From Rhizobium sp. C4 (GTDB taxonomy: Bacteria > Pseudomonadota > Alphaproteobacteria > Rhizobiales > Rhizobiaceae): a DNA stretch of 64,000 bases. Location: contig NZ_JAJNCX010000006.1 in the NCBI RefSeq assembly GCF_021026315.1, forward strand, positions 1 to 64,000, written 5' to 3'. Every line of letters starts with the position of its first letter. The stretch's first letter is position 1. The position numbers and the translations under genes were made by a program. Shown here piece by piece: positions 54,435-64,000 of the stretch. The notes under the pieces are model-generated. The model saw only the letters and a program-made list of their open reading frames with translations. It had not been told where the DNA came from and ran no database searches.

Positions 54435-55700
54435 ATGAATTTAGTCAGCGTACCAACTGTTACCCTCTGCATCATCATCGTCATGCTGACTATCGGCATG
54501 GCGATGGCCGCGATATGGCGCCATGATCGCAAGGAAATCGCCGCCGGTTTCTGGTCGCTGAGCTTCATTGTGGGTGGCGCGTCAGGCCTGATGGCCGCCG
54601 TGATGACTGCGGCTTCTGGCGGCGGCATTGTCGCTGCCACATTCTTCAATGCCCTGTCCTATGCCCTCTCCTGGTCCGGCTATCGCGCCTTCGGCAAGCG
54701 CAAGGTCTATCCGAGCTTCATCATCGCCCTGCCGACAGCCATCCTGTTCATCCATCTGATGTTCCCGGCATTGCGTGAGAATGCAAATAACGCAATTGTC
54801 CTTCAGTCCGTTTTCGTCACTGTCATGAGCATTGCCAATGCCTATGCGATCTATTTCGGCAAAGGCAACTCGGAACTGTCATTGACCAAGCTTCTGGCAG
54901 GCTTCTTTGTCCTGCACGCTCTGTTCCACGGTGTGAACATGATCGTGACCTGGACCGATCCCTCGCCGATCGTCGGTGGCCGCATCATCTCGCCCTGGTT
55001 CAAGGTCTTCATTCTGGAAGCCTTCTTCAACGTCATCGTGATCGCGACCAGTTCACTGCTGCTGATCAAGGAACGCTCCGAGCAGCGCCACCGCATCGCC
55101 TCCGAGACCGACATGCTGACCGGCGTCGCCAACCGCCGCGCCTTCGTCCAGCGCACCGAGATCGCCCTGAAAACCGCCAAGGAAGAGGCCGCTCTTGCTG
55201 TCGTCGACCTCGATCACTTCAAGTCGATCAACGACCAGTTCGGCCACCAGGCCGGCGACCGGGCGCTGGTGGAATTTGCCCGCACGGTGAAGAACTGCCT
55301 GCCGAAGGACGTGCTTTTCGGCCGCATCGGTGGTGAGGAATTCGCTGTCTTCATTCCCGAGACCCCCGAGCGCAGCGCCTTCGCGCTCCTGGAAGACGTG
55401 CGTGGCGCTGTAGAAACCGCGCAGATTCAAAGCCAGGGCCGGCCGCTCAAGCTGACCGTCAGCGTAGGCTGTGCGACGATTGCCAAGGCAGGCGTCAACT
55501 TCGACAATCTGGTCGCTGCCGCCGACTGCGCCCTCTATGCCGCCAAGGAAGAAGGCCGCAACCGCGTTGCCATGTTCAGCCCCTCCATGCGGCTCCTGAA
55601 GGTTCTGGACCAGGACGGCGAAAAGCGCATCGGGCTCGCCGAACAACGCGTCAGCCGACGCGTCACCCGCATTCACAACGCGGTCAAGTCGGGATCATAA
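54435..55700 (+). CDS. Diguanylate cyclase with multi-span membrane sensor
   Basis: The 421-aa protein has about six or seven membrane segments (residues about 5-212) resembling a MASE-type sensor, then a GGDEF domain (about 220-385). The active site is GGEEF at 299-303, with the metal-binding D in AVVDLDHFKSINDQFGHQAGD. No RxxD inhibition site is evident. It should make c-di-GMP. GGAGA precedes ATG 54435. The stop overlaps the opposing CCA-enzyme gene by 6 nt. Confidence 0.92.
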   Translation: MNLVSVPTVTLCIIIVMLTIGMAMAAIWRHDRKEIAAGFWSLSFIVGGASGLMAAVMTAASGGGIVAATFFNALSYALSWSGYRAFGKRKVYPSFIIALPTAILFIHLMFPALRENANNAIVLQSVFVTVMSIANAYAIYFGKGNSELSLTKLLAGFFVLHALFHGVNMIVTWTDPSPIVGGRIISPWFKVFILEAFFNVIVIATSSLLLIKERSEQRHRIASETDMLTGVANRRAFVQRTEIALKTAKEEAALAVVDLDHFKSINDQFGHQAGDRALVEFARTVKNCLPKDVLFGRIGGEEFAVFIPETPERSAFALLEDVRGAVETAQIQSQGRPLKLTVSVGCATIAKAGVNFDNLVAAADCALYAAKEEGRNRVAMFSPSMRLLKVLDQDGEKRIGLAEQRVSRRVTRIHNAVKSGS

Positions 55701-56945
55701 CAGGGCATCGAGCCTGGCAAGAAGCTCCCGCTTGCCGTCATTGAAATCGCCACTCACCCATTCCTCTTCCAGCTTCGCCAGAAGTTCCCCGACGCGCGGA
55801 CCGGGCGACATGCCCTTGGCAAGCACATCCGCACCCGACAACGGGAAGACGGGCTTCGTCCAGGCCTCGGCCTCGCCGAGCAGGCCGCTCAGCCGGGCGA
55901 CCTCCGCCATGAATGCCGTATCGCCCTCGGCCTTCGCCCGCACGATGGAAAGCTGCAGCTTCAGCCGCACGATCACACCGCCCTTGCCGGAGCGATAGAG
56001 CATCCGGCGAAATGCAGTCGCGGCAATCTTCTCCGGAATTTTCGGCGAAGACGCCCAATCGGCAAAGGACGCCGCCTCCTGCTTCGACATCCGCAGCCGC
56101 TCGGCCATGGCCGCAAGCCGCTCGACATCCGGAGGCACCATGGCAGCAAGGCGAAGCAGCGGATCGGACCTCCAGCCAAAGGCACGCTCGGCTGCAATCA
56201 GCCCCGGCACTTCATCAATGCCCCATTTCTCGGTCTCGGGAAGAATGAGCGTCAGAATGCCCGTCGTGCGCATCCAAAGCAGCGCCCGGCCGGGATCGTC
56301 GGCGGAGAGAAGCTTCTTCATCTCAGACCAGACACGCTCGGCCGAAAGCTGCTTCAGCCCGTCCTTCTCGCGCGCCATGGCGCGCAGAGCCGCCGCATCC
56401 GGCCGGCCGGAACCGTAGAAGGCAAAGAAGCGGAAATAGCGCAGGATGCGCAGGTAATCCTCGCGAATGCGCGTCTCGGCATCGCCGATGAAACGCACCG
56501 TGCGCGTCTCGATATCGGCAAGGCCTTCGACCAGATCGATGACCTCGCCTGTTGCATCCGCATAAAGCCCGTTGATTGTCAGATCCCGCCGGCTGGCATC
56601 CTCCTGCCAGTCGTCGGTGAAGGCGACTTCGGCGCGGCGACCGTCGGTCGTGACGTCACGGCGCAGCGTCGTCACCTCGAAGGGCCGGCGGTCGATGACC
56701 AGCGTCACCGTGCCGTGATCGATCCCGGTCGGGATGGCCTTGATGCCGGAGGCCTTTGCTCGCGCCATCACCTCGTCGGGCTTCAGCGTGGTGGCAAGGT
56801 CGACATCGGCAATGGCAATGCCCATCAGGCTGTTGCGCACCGCGCCGCCGGCAATCCGCCCTTCCCCGCCATCGGCGTTGAGGAGCGCCATGGCCCGTTT
56901 CAGGTCCGGTGCGTTGAACCAGGCCTCGTTTGCGACATTCACCAT
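55695..56945 (-). CDS. cca: CCA tRNA nucleotidyltransferase / poly(A) polymerase family
   Basis: The 416-aa protein has the class II nucleotidyltransferase motif GGAVRNSLMGIAIADVDLATT, with carboxylates DVD, then RRDLTINGLYAD and a helical tRNA-binding half. It adds or repairs the CCA tail of tRNAs. It starts inside the last codons of the NUDIX gene (7-nt overlap), so the DUF1285-NUDIX-cca set is one operon. Confidence 0.92.
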   Translation of the reverse strand: MVNVANEAWFNAPDLKRAMALLNADGGEGRIAGGAVRNSLMGIAIADVDLATTLKPDEVMARAKASGIKAIPTGIDHGTVTLVIDRRPFEVTTLRRDVTTDGRRAEVAFTDDWQEDASRRDLTINGLYADATGEVIDLVEGLADIETRTVRFIGDAETRIREDYLRILRYFRFFAFYGSGRPDAAALRAMAREKDGLKQLSAERVWSEMKKLLSADDPGRALLWMRTTGILTLILPETEKWGIDEVPGLIAAERAFGWRSDPLLRLAAMVPPDVERLAAMAERLRMSKQEAASFADWASSPKIPEKIAATAFRRMLYRSGKGGVIVRLKLQLSIVRAKAEGDTAFMAEVARLSGLLGEAEAWTKPVFPLSGADVLAKGMSPGPRVGELLAKLEEEWVSGDFNDGKRELLARLDALL

Positions 56946-57568
56946 GCGTAGAGCCTTTCCCAGGCAGTGTGCAGGATGCCGGCAGTGACACCCCAGATAT
57001 TCCAGTCTTGATAAGGCATGCGATAGAAGAAGCGCTCGCCGCCCTCCCAGGTGCGGCTGTCGAGAATGTGGTTCTCGCCATTCATCAGGAAGGAGAGCGG
57101 CACTTCGAAAACGTGATCGACCTCATCCGGGTTGATCTTGAGCTCGAACCCCGGCCTCACCACCGCCATGACCGGCGTGATCGAAAAGCCCGTGAAGGTC
57201 TTGTAGTCCGGCAGCCGCGCGATGGTCTCGACGAAATCCGGCTTCAGCCCGATTTCCTCCTCCGCCTCGCGCAGTGCCGCAGCTTCCGCCGACACATCCT
57301 CCGGATCGATGCCGCCGCCCGGAAAGGCGACCTGGCCTGAATGCTTGCGCAATTTCGAGGTTCGCTGCGTCAGGATCATCCGCGCATCCGGCCCGTCATC
57401 GATGACCGGCACCAGCACGGCCGCATCGCGCAGCTTCAATTGCTGCAACTGATCCGCAAAGCCGGGATTCATCAGGATGTCGTGGTGATCGGCCCAATCG
57501 AGCCCTTCCGGCGCGCCGACCTGCCGCAACGCCCGGCGACGAAATTCCCCAGCCGAATAAAGGCTCAT
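56939..57568 (-). CDS. NUDIX hydrolase, CoA pyrophosphatase type
   Basis: The 209-aa enzyme has the CoAse motif LRKHSGQVAFPGG and the NUDIX box at about residues 84-108 (GGGIDPED...REAEEEIGL). It probably cleaves coenzyme A or its derivatives. GGAAAGG is its ribosome site. It overlaps the upstream DUF1285 gene by 4 nt and the downstream cca gene by 7 nt. Confidence 0.92.
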   Translation of the reverse strand: MSLYSAGEFRRRALRQVGAPEGLDWADHHDILMNPGFADQLQQLKLRDAAVLVPVIDDGPDARMILTQRTSKLRKHSGQVAFPGGGIDPEDVSAEAAALREAEEEIGLKPDFVETIARLPDYKTFTGFSITPVMAVVRPGFELKINPDEVDHVFEVPLSFLMNGENHILDSRTWEGGERFFYRMPYQDWNIWGVTAGILHTAWERLYAW

Positions 57569-58176
57569 TGCGAGAGCCTTTCCAGCTCATCCGCCGGCAT
57601 CACGGGGAAGACCACCCCGCCGGAGCGGAGCGCAAACATTTCCCGGCCCGCAATCTCGACGACCTCGCCAAGCTCGACCAGATCATACATGACAGCGCGC
57701 GACACCAGCGCTTCCAGCCGGCCGCGTATATGGAGATAGGGCTTCAGCTCGCCGCGTTCGCCGGCAATCTCGAAGCGCAATGTGTGCTCGGGCCCCGCCT
57801 CGGCAATGTCGCCGACATTGGTGCGGAAGGTGAGCACCTGTTCGCCGTCACGCTCCGTCCGCGTCATTTCGACGGCGAGAAACGGTGCGTCCTCGACCCG
57901 GATGCCGACCTTTTCCACAGGCGTGACGAGATAGGTCTTCCCGTCCTCGTCACGGCGCAGCACGGTCGAGAAGAGCCGCACCAGCGCCTCGCGCCCGATC
58001 GGCGTTCCCATGTAGAACCAAGTGCCGTCGGCGCGGATTTCCATGTCGATATCGCCGCAAAACGGCGGATTCCAGCGATCCACGGGCGGAAGTCCTCGTG
58101 CCGGGTCCGCTGCCCGCGAGATCATCGCCGCCAGCCCCGCCGCATCGCCTGCCTTTTCCAGCCTGTCGTCCGCCAT
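57565..58176 (-). CDS. DUF1285 family protein
   Basis: The 203-aa protein is the usual first gene of the DUF1285-NUDIX-cca operon of Rhizobiales. Conserved blocks are PPVDRWNPPFCGDIDMEIRADG, TWFYMGTPIGREALVRLFST and EDAPFLAVEM. The function is unknown; structures of relatives have a beta-rich fold. It is divergent from the MoxR operon. Confidence 0.88.
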   Translation of the reverse strand: MADDRLEKAGDAAGLAAMISRAADPARGLPPVDRWNPPFCGDIDMEIRADGTWFYMGTPIGREALVRLFSTVLRRDEDGKTYLVTPVEKVGIRVEDAPFLAVEMTRTERDGEQVLTFRTNVGDIAEAGPEHTLRFEIAGERGELKPYLHIRGRLEALVSRAVMYDLVELGEVVEIAGREMFALRSGGVVFPVMPADELERLSQ

Positions 58177-58338
58177 TCTTTGGTCCCGGTTTACCTTCAG
58201 AAGTCAAATAGTCACTCCGCCCGCGCTTGTCAGCCCGCCATCGCGCTATAAGTTAGGGTGAAACGACCGGAAGACCGCCGCGTTCCGATTCGACAGGATC
58301 GATACGACACGGCGACCCAGACCTTGAGGAGACGCCGC

Positions 58339-59358
<1,020 letters not shown>

Positions 59359-59368
59359 AGGAAAGGGA

Positions 59369-60271
59369 ATGGCGCCAATCGGCCAGTCAGTCGAGCGAAC
59401 GGGCGGATCGGAGATCCTCGCCCGCGCGAAGGCGCGCGCCGCCCTCGTGCCCGATTGCCTTGTCGAGGCCCGCCGCATCGCCAACACCGTGAGTGCCGGC
59501 TGGCATGGCCGCAGACGCCGCGGCATTGGCGAGAATTTCTGGCAGTTCCGCCCCTATTCGCCGGGCGAAGACATGGCCCGCATCGACTGGCGCCGCTCGG
59601 CCCGCGACGACCATACTTACGTGCGCGACAAGGAATGGCAGGCCGCCCACACCGTCTGGCTCTGGGCCGACCTCTCCGCCTCCATGATGTACCGGTCGAA
59701 GCTGGGTCAGGTGTCGAAGGAAAGCCGCGCGCTCGTCCTCATGCTGGCGCTTGCCGAAATCCTCGCCCGCTCCGGCGAACGCATCGGCTCGCCGGGCCTG
59801 ATGGAGCCGATTGCCGCCCGCAACGCCGCCGAACGGCTGGCCGCAGCGCTCGCCTATGCCGACAATGTCACCGGGCTTCCCGATACATCCATGATCCGGG
59901 GATCGAGCGAGATCGTGCTGATCGGCGACTTCCTCGACCCGCTTGAGGCGATCATGGCGCGCATTGCACCGCTCTCCAGCCGTGGCCTGCGCGGAACGCT
60001 GATCATGGTGGCCGATCCGGCCGAAGCCGACTTCCCCTATGCCGGCCGCACCGAATTCACCGACCCGGAAACCGGCGAGAAATTCACCGCCGGCCGCGCC
60101 GAAGTGCTGGCCGAGGACTATCGACGCGCCTATGCGGCAAGCCGTGATGCGCTGGGCGCGGAACTGCGCCGTATCGGCTGGTCGCTGATCCGCCATTCGA
60201 CCGACCGCCCGGCCTCCGAAGCACTGGTCGCCGCCCATATCACTCTCTCCGGCCAGGGGAGCGCGCGCTGA
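59369..60271 (+). CDS. DUF58 protein
   Basis: The 300-aa protein has the DUF58 signature YSPGEDMARIDWRRSARDD. Then come EWQAAHTVWLWADLSASM, which resembles a vWA-like MIDAS start, and a C-terminal half ending in a helix. DUF58 proteins are partners of MoxR ATPases. It follows moxR after 10 nt and its stop overlaps the next ATG by 1 nt. Confidence 0.9.
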   Translation: MAPIGQSVERTGGSEILARAKARAALVPDCLVEARRIANTVSAGWHGRRRRGIGENFWQFRPYSPGEDMARIDWRRSARDDHTYVRDKEWQAAHTVWLWADLSASMMYRSKLGQVSKESRALVLMLALAEILARSGERIGSPGLMEPIAARNAAERLAAALAYADNVTGLPDTSMIRGSSEIVLIGDFLDPLEAIMARIAPLSSRGLRGTLIMVADPAEADFPYAGRTEFTDPETGEKFTAGRAEVLAEDYRRAYAASRDALGAELRRIGWSLIRHSTDRPASEALVAAHITLSGQGSAR

Positions 60272-63072
60272 TGGGGGCTCTCACCTTCGCCAATCCGGTC
60301 CTGCTGGTGGCGCTCGCAGCACTCCCCGCCATCTGGTGGCTGCTGCGCGTCACGCCGCCGCGCCCGGTGCGCGAGATCTTCCCGCCGCTGGCCATCCTCA
60401 CCCGCATTGGCCGGCGCGAGGAAACCCCGGCCAAGAGCCCGTGGTGGCTGACCGCACTGCGCATGGCGCTCGCCGCGCTGATCATCCTGGCGCTTTCGGG
60501 CCCCGTGCTCGACCCGCATCGCAATACGCTGTCGAAGGCCGGACCGCTGGCGCTCGTCATCGACAACGACTGGGCCGCCGCCCCCGACTGGGCGGACCGC
60601 ATGGCAACGGCCGAGTCCCTCATCGAGCAGGCGACCCGCAACGATGTGCCCGTGTCGCTGACGCTGACGGCCGAACCGGTCAATGACGCCGTGCCGACCT
60701 CGCCGGAGGCGGCCCTGACGCGCCTAAAGGCTGCCGGCCCACGCCCGCTGGAGGCCGACCGCAAGACCGCCTTCTCAAGCCTCGCGACGGCACTGGAAAA
60801 CAGGGCACCGGGAACGATCGCCTTCATCTCCAGCGGCGTCGCTGCCGCAAGGGATGGCAATTTCGTCAGCCTCGCCGCCGCCCTGAAGCCCGGCGAGACC
60901 CGGCTCTACACATCGCGAAACGGCATCGTCGCGCTCACCGAGGTGAGGAACGACGTCGACCGCACGAAGGTCACGGTCACGCGCCCGCAGGCGACGGGTC
61001 CGGCCACCTATGTGCTCGACGCGATGGACGAAAAGGGCCGCGTGCTGATGAAGGGCACCGCCGAGTTCAAGGACGGCGAAAAGGTCGCGACCGGCACGAT
61101 CGACGCCCCCATCGAGCTTCGCAACGATTTCGCCCGCGTCGCGATCTCCGACAGCCGCCATGCCGGCGGCACCTATCTGCTCGACAACGGCTTCAAGCGC
61201 CGCCGCGTCGGACTGCTGAGCGGCGACGCGCGCTTCCTGTCGCAGCCGCTACTGTCGCCGCTCTATTACATCAAGCGCGCGCTTGCCCCCTATGCCGACA
61301 TTGCCGAGCCCGGTGAGGCCGATCTTTCCAAGGCGATCACCGACCTCATCGCCGAGAAGCCCTCGATCATCATTCTGGCCGATATAGGCAAGCTGCCGGA
61401 AGCGACCTATCCGCAGATCCTCGACTGGATCAAGCTGGGGGGAACGCTGGTGCGCTTTGCAGGTCCCCGACTGGCCGCAACCCCGGCCGGCGATCCGCTG
61501 GTGCCGGTGGAACTGCGCGAGGGCGAACGCTCGCTCGGCGGCGCGCTGTCGTGGAGCGAGCCGCAGCCGCTCGCGCCCTTCCCTGCCAACAGCCCCTTCG
61601 CCGGCCTGCCGAAACCGGATGGCGTGACCGTCTCGCGGCAGGTTCTCGCCAATCCCTCGCCGACACTGGCCGAGCATACATGGGCAAGCCTTGCCGACGG
61701 TACGCCGCTCGTCACGGCAAAGAAGCTTGAGGCCGGCCATATCGTGCTCTTCCACACCAGCGCCGACACCAGCTGGTCGGATCTGTCGCTCTCCGGCAGC
61801 TTCGTCGAAATGCTCCGCCGCATCACCCAGCTTTCCCGCGCCTTTGGTGGCACCGCCGCCGACAAGACCGAGACGCTCGCACCCTTCCGCCTGCTGAGCG
61901 CCGAGGGCATCCTGACGGCGGAGATGAACAGCGCCAAGCCGCTGACCGTCACGGCCGGCAAGACGCCGCTGCCCGGCTTCGAAAACCCGCCGGGTCTGTA
62001 CGGCTCGGAGGAAGGCTTCCTCGCGCTCAACCTTTTCCGGCCGGGCGTGGAGCTCGCAGCGCTGAATTTCGCCCCGCAGGGACTGGCTGTCACCGCCACA
62101 CGGCTCGCCGACGCCGGAACGACCGAGTTGCGGCCGGCCATCCTGCTCACCGCCTTCCTGCTGCTTGTGGCAGACAGCATCGCCGTCTTCATCCTCGGCG
62201 GGGCCTTTTCCGGCCTCGTCAACCGCCGCCGCGCCAGCGCCTCGGCAGCCATCGTTCTGGCGCTCGGCGCAGGCCTCGCGCTGATGCCGCATGAGACCCG
62301 CGCGGCCGACGACACCAGGCCCGGCGACCAGAAGATCGTCGCAGCACTCGACACGACGCATCTCGCCTATGTCCGCACCGGCGAAGAGGACGTCGATCGC
62401 ATCTCGCAGGCCGGCCTCATGGGCCTTTCGGATTTCATCCGTTACCGCACCTCGCTCGAACCCGGCGATCCGGTCGGCATCGACATCGCCCGCGACGAAC
62501 TGGCCTTCTATCCGATCATCTACTGGCCGGTGACGGCGACCGCGCCCATGCCCTCGCCCGAGGCGATCAACCGCATCGACGCCTATATGCGCGCCGGCGG
62601 CACCGTGCTTTTCGACACCCGCGACCAGGACACGAACCTCGAAGGCTCGGCCGCAAGCCCCAATACCGAGCGGTTGCAGGCGATCCTCGGCAGCCTCGAC
62701 ATTCCGCCGCTGGAGCCCGTGCCGCACGCGCACGTTCTGACGAAATCCTTCTATCTCCTGCAGAATTTCCCCGGCCGCTATGCCGGAAGCCCGCTCTGGA
62801 TCGAGGCGTCGGGCGACGCCAAGCGCGATGCGGCGCGGCCCGTGCAGAGCGCCGACGGCGTTTCGCCAATCCTCATCACCGGCAACGACTTTGCCGGCGC
62901 CTGGGCAGCCGATCGCTCCGGCAATCCGCTGCTGCCAACCGTGCCGCCGGATGAACGCCAGCGCGAAATGGCCTTCCGCGCCGGCGTCAACATCGTCATG
63001 TACATGCTGACCGGCAATTACAAAGCCGACCAGGTGCATATTCCAGCGCTTCTCGAACGGCTGGGGCAGTGA
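60271..63072 (+). CDS. BatA-like N-domain, DUF4159 membrane protein
   Basis: The 933-aa protein has an N-terminal BatA/aerotolerance-type region with two membrane segments (about residues 7-25 and 60-78), a large soluble middle with a glutamine amidotransferase-like fold (about 290-520), one or two membrane segments (about 625-650 and 655-675), and a C-terminal DUF4159 domain (about 690-930). It is the core membrane gene of this MoxR operon; relatives act in envelope stress or oxygen tolerance, but no molecular role is fixed. Confidence 0.87.
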   Translation: MGALTFANPVLLVALAALPAIWWLLRVTPPRPVREIFPPLAILTRIGRREETPAKSPWWLTALRMALAALIILALSGPVLDPHRNTLSKAGPLALVIDNDWAAAPDWADRMATAESLIEQATRNDVPVSLTLTAEPVNDAVPTSPEAALTRLKAAGPRPLEADRKTAFSSLATALENRAPGTIAFISSGVAAARDGNFVSLAAALKPGETRLYTSRNGIVALTEVRNDVDRTKVTVTRPQATGPATYVLDAMDEKGRVLMKGTAEFKDGEKVATGTIDAPIELRNDFARVAISDSRHAGGTYLLDNGFKRRRVGLLSGDARFLSQPLLSPLYYIKRALAPYADIAEPGEADLSKAITDLIAEKPSIIILADIGKLPEATYPQILDWIKLGGTLVRFAGPRLAATPAGDPLVPVELREGERSLGGALSWSEPQPLAPFPANSPFAGLPKPDGVTVSRQVLANPSPTLAEHTWASLADGTPLVTAKKLEAGHIVLFHTSADTSWSDLSLSGSFVEMLRRITQLSRAFGGTAADKTETLAPFRLLSAEGILTAEMNSAKPLTVTAGKTPLPGFENPPGLYGSEEGFLALNLFRPGVELAALNFAPQGLAVTATRLADAGTTELRPAILLTAFLLLVADSIAVFILGGAFSGLVNRRRASASAAIVLALGAGLALMPHETRAADDTRPGDQKIVAALDTTHLAYVRTGEEDVDRISQAGLMGLSDFIRYRTSLEPGDPVGIDIARDELAFYPIIYWPVTATAPMPSPEAINRIDAYMRAGGTVLFDTRDQDTNLEGSAASPNTERLQAILGSLDIPPLEPVPHAHVLTKSFYLLQNFPGRYAGSPLWIEASGDAKRDAARPVQSADGVSPILITGNDFAGAWAADRSGNPLLPTVPPDERQREMAFRAGVNIVMYMLTGNYKADQVHIPALLERLGQ

Positions 63073-63073
63073 G

Positions 63074-64000
63074 ATGATCACCTTTGCCCCCTTCTTTCCC
63101 CTCTGGGTGCTGATTGCCGTCGGCATCGTCGCAGTGCTGCTGGCCGGCTTCGGCCTCGTCCGCCGCATGCGCGGCGCGTGGCTGCGGGCGCTGGCACTGG
63201 CGCTACTGGTGCTTGCGCTGGTCAATCCGTCCTTTGTCTCGGAAAACCGCGAGCCGCTGTCGACCATCGTCGCCGTTGTGGTCGACCGCAGCCAGAGCCA
63301 GCTGATCCCGGAACGCGTCGCCCAGACGGACGCGGCCCTCAAGGAGCTGACCGGCCGCCTTGCCAAGCTTCCCGGCATCGAGCCGCGCATTGTCGAGGTT
63401 CACGATGACGGCCAGGAGGAATCGCCCTCCACCAAGGCCTTTGCCGCGCTGAACGAGGCGCTGTCCGACGTATCGCCCGGCCGCATCGGCGGCGCTGTCT
63501 TCATCACCGACGGGCAGATCCATGACATTCCCGAGGCCGGCAAGCTGCCCGGCTTCAATGCGCCGGTCCATGCGCTGATCACCGGCCGGCCGAACGAGTT
63601 CGACCGCCGTATCGAGGTCGTGCGCGCCCCGCGCTTCAGCCTCGTCAATGCCCAGCAGGAGCTGACCTTCCGCGTGATCGACGACGGGACGCCGATCGCA
63701 TCGCCGGCAAGCGTCACCATCCGCATCAACGGCGAAGAGGTTGGCGCGCTGCAGGCCGAGCCGGGCCGCGACACGCGCTTCGAATTCAAGCTCACCCGCG
63801 CCGGCACGAATGTCGTCGATTTCGAAGTGGCCCCCGTGCCGGGCGAGCTGACGACCGCGAACAACCATGCCGTCCAGCTGATTGACGGCATCCGGCAGAA
63901 GCTGCGCGTGCTGCTCGTCTCCGGCGAACCGCATGCCGGCGAGCGCGCCTGGCGCAACCTCTTGAAATCCGACGCGCTGGTCGATCTCGTCCACTTCACC
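63074..64000 (+). CDS. Membrane protein of the MoxR operon, truncated by the window
   Basis: The first 309 codons are present and the frame runs off the right edge. It has two hydrophobic segments (about residues 5-26 and 35-52) and then a periplasmic part beginning with a vWA-like strand, STIVAVVVDRSQSQLIPERV, containing DRSQS in place of a typical DxSxS MIDAS. It starts 1 nt after the previous stop and probably works with it. Confidence 0.88.
   Translation, partial: MITFAPFFPLWVLIAVGIVAVLLAGFGLVRRMRGAWLRALALALLVLALVNPSFVSENREPLSTIVAVVVDRSQSQLIPERVAQTDAALKELTGRLAKLPGIEPRIVEVHDDGQEESPSTKAFAALNEALSDVSPGRIGGAVFITDGQIHDIPEAGKLPGFNAPVHALITGRPNEFDRRIEVVRAPRFSLVNAQQELTFRVIDDGTPIASPASVTIRINGEEVGALQAEPGRDTRFEFKLTRAGTNVVDFEVAPVPGELTTANNHAVQLIDGIRQKLRVLLVSGEPHAGERAWRNLLKSDALVDLVHFT

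Noticed and set aside
61249..63390. 713-codon open frame opposite the BatA-like genes
   Set aside because: It is a shadow frame with no domain, opposite a coherent operon.

Overview
This 64 kb window is GC-rich alphaproteobacterial chromosome. It is most like the primary chromosome of a Rhizobiaceae member (Agrobacterium, Rhizobium or Ensifer relatives). The pointers are the trxB-lsrB pair followed by an AbcR-type sRNA candidate, a petP-petR-histidine kinase set, a separate petABC cytochrome bc1 operon, a clpS gene away from clpA, rhizobial intergenic palindromic repeats, and several proteins of rhizobial type (BA14K family, small conserved hypotheticals). I see no tRNA, rRNA, CRISPR array, prophage or intact insertion sequence. 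The genus cannot be fixed from sequence reading alone.

Layout. 0-3.2 kb: an Lrp/AsnC regulator divergent from trxB, then lsrB and the sRNA candidate. 3.2-9.2 kb: EF-hand protein, aspartate aminotransferase, a degenerate EAL protein, small membrane proteins, and a DMT exporter. 9.2-18.3 kb: cspA with a long leader, a BA14K protein, an MBL hydrolase, two small membrane-protein genes flanking a perfect FNR/FixK-type site, petP-petR-kinase, a proC operon, an sRNA candidate and a HigBA-like toxin-antitoxin pair with a palindromic operator. 18.3-26.9 kb: ubiK, lgt operon, pgeF, an M24 hydrolase, a lipoprotein, prs, a GAF-Fis regulator and rplY, with a second perfect FNR/FixK-type site. 27.1-31.1 kb: a PAS-GGDEF-EAL protein followed by two paralogous periplasmic binding proteins with no permease. 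These sit between rplY and pth. 31.2-40.6 kb: pth, clpS, VapBC-like pair, ychF, glycosyltransferase, two MaoC proteins, glutathione peroxidase, AraC-LysE, a DUF2157 protein and apt. 40.6-50.1 kb: petABC, two related ABC exporters separated by a mosaic of repeats, a possible leader peptide, trmL and an orphan flagellin. 50.4-58.2 kb: MFS exporter, ketopantoate reductase-like protein, hemF, a diguanylate cyclase, and a DUF1285-NUDIX-CCA enzyme operon. 58.3-64 kb: a MoxR-DUF58-BatA-like membrane operon running off the right edge.

How it fits together. Most genes are housekeeping. Two themes recur. One is redox and oxygen response: trxB, lsrB, two FNR/FixK-type boxes, PetP/PetR homologues with the bc1 operon they control in Rhodobacter, glutathione peroxidase and hemF. 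The other is c-di-GMP signalling, with three separate proteins. The most interesting candidate system is the GGDEF-EAL protein with its two binding proteins, which resembles in layout the NspS-MbaA sensor of Vibrio cholerae. Convergent gene pairs here often end within 0-3 nt of each other, or overlap, with no hairpin terminator between them.
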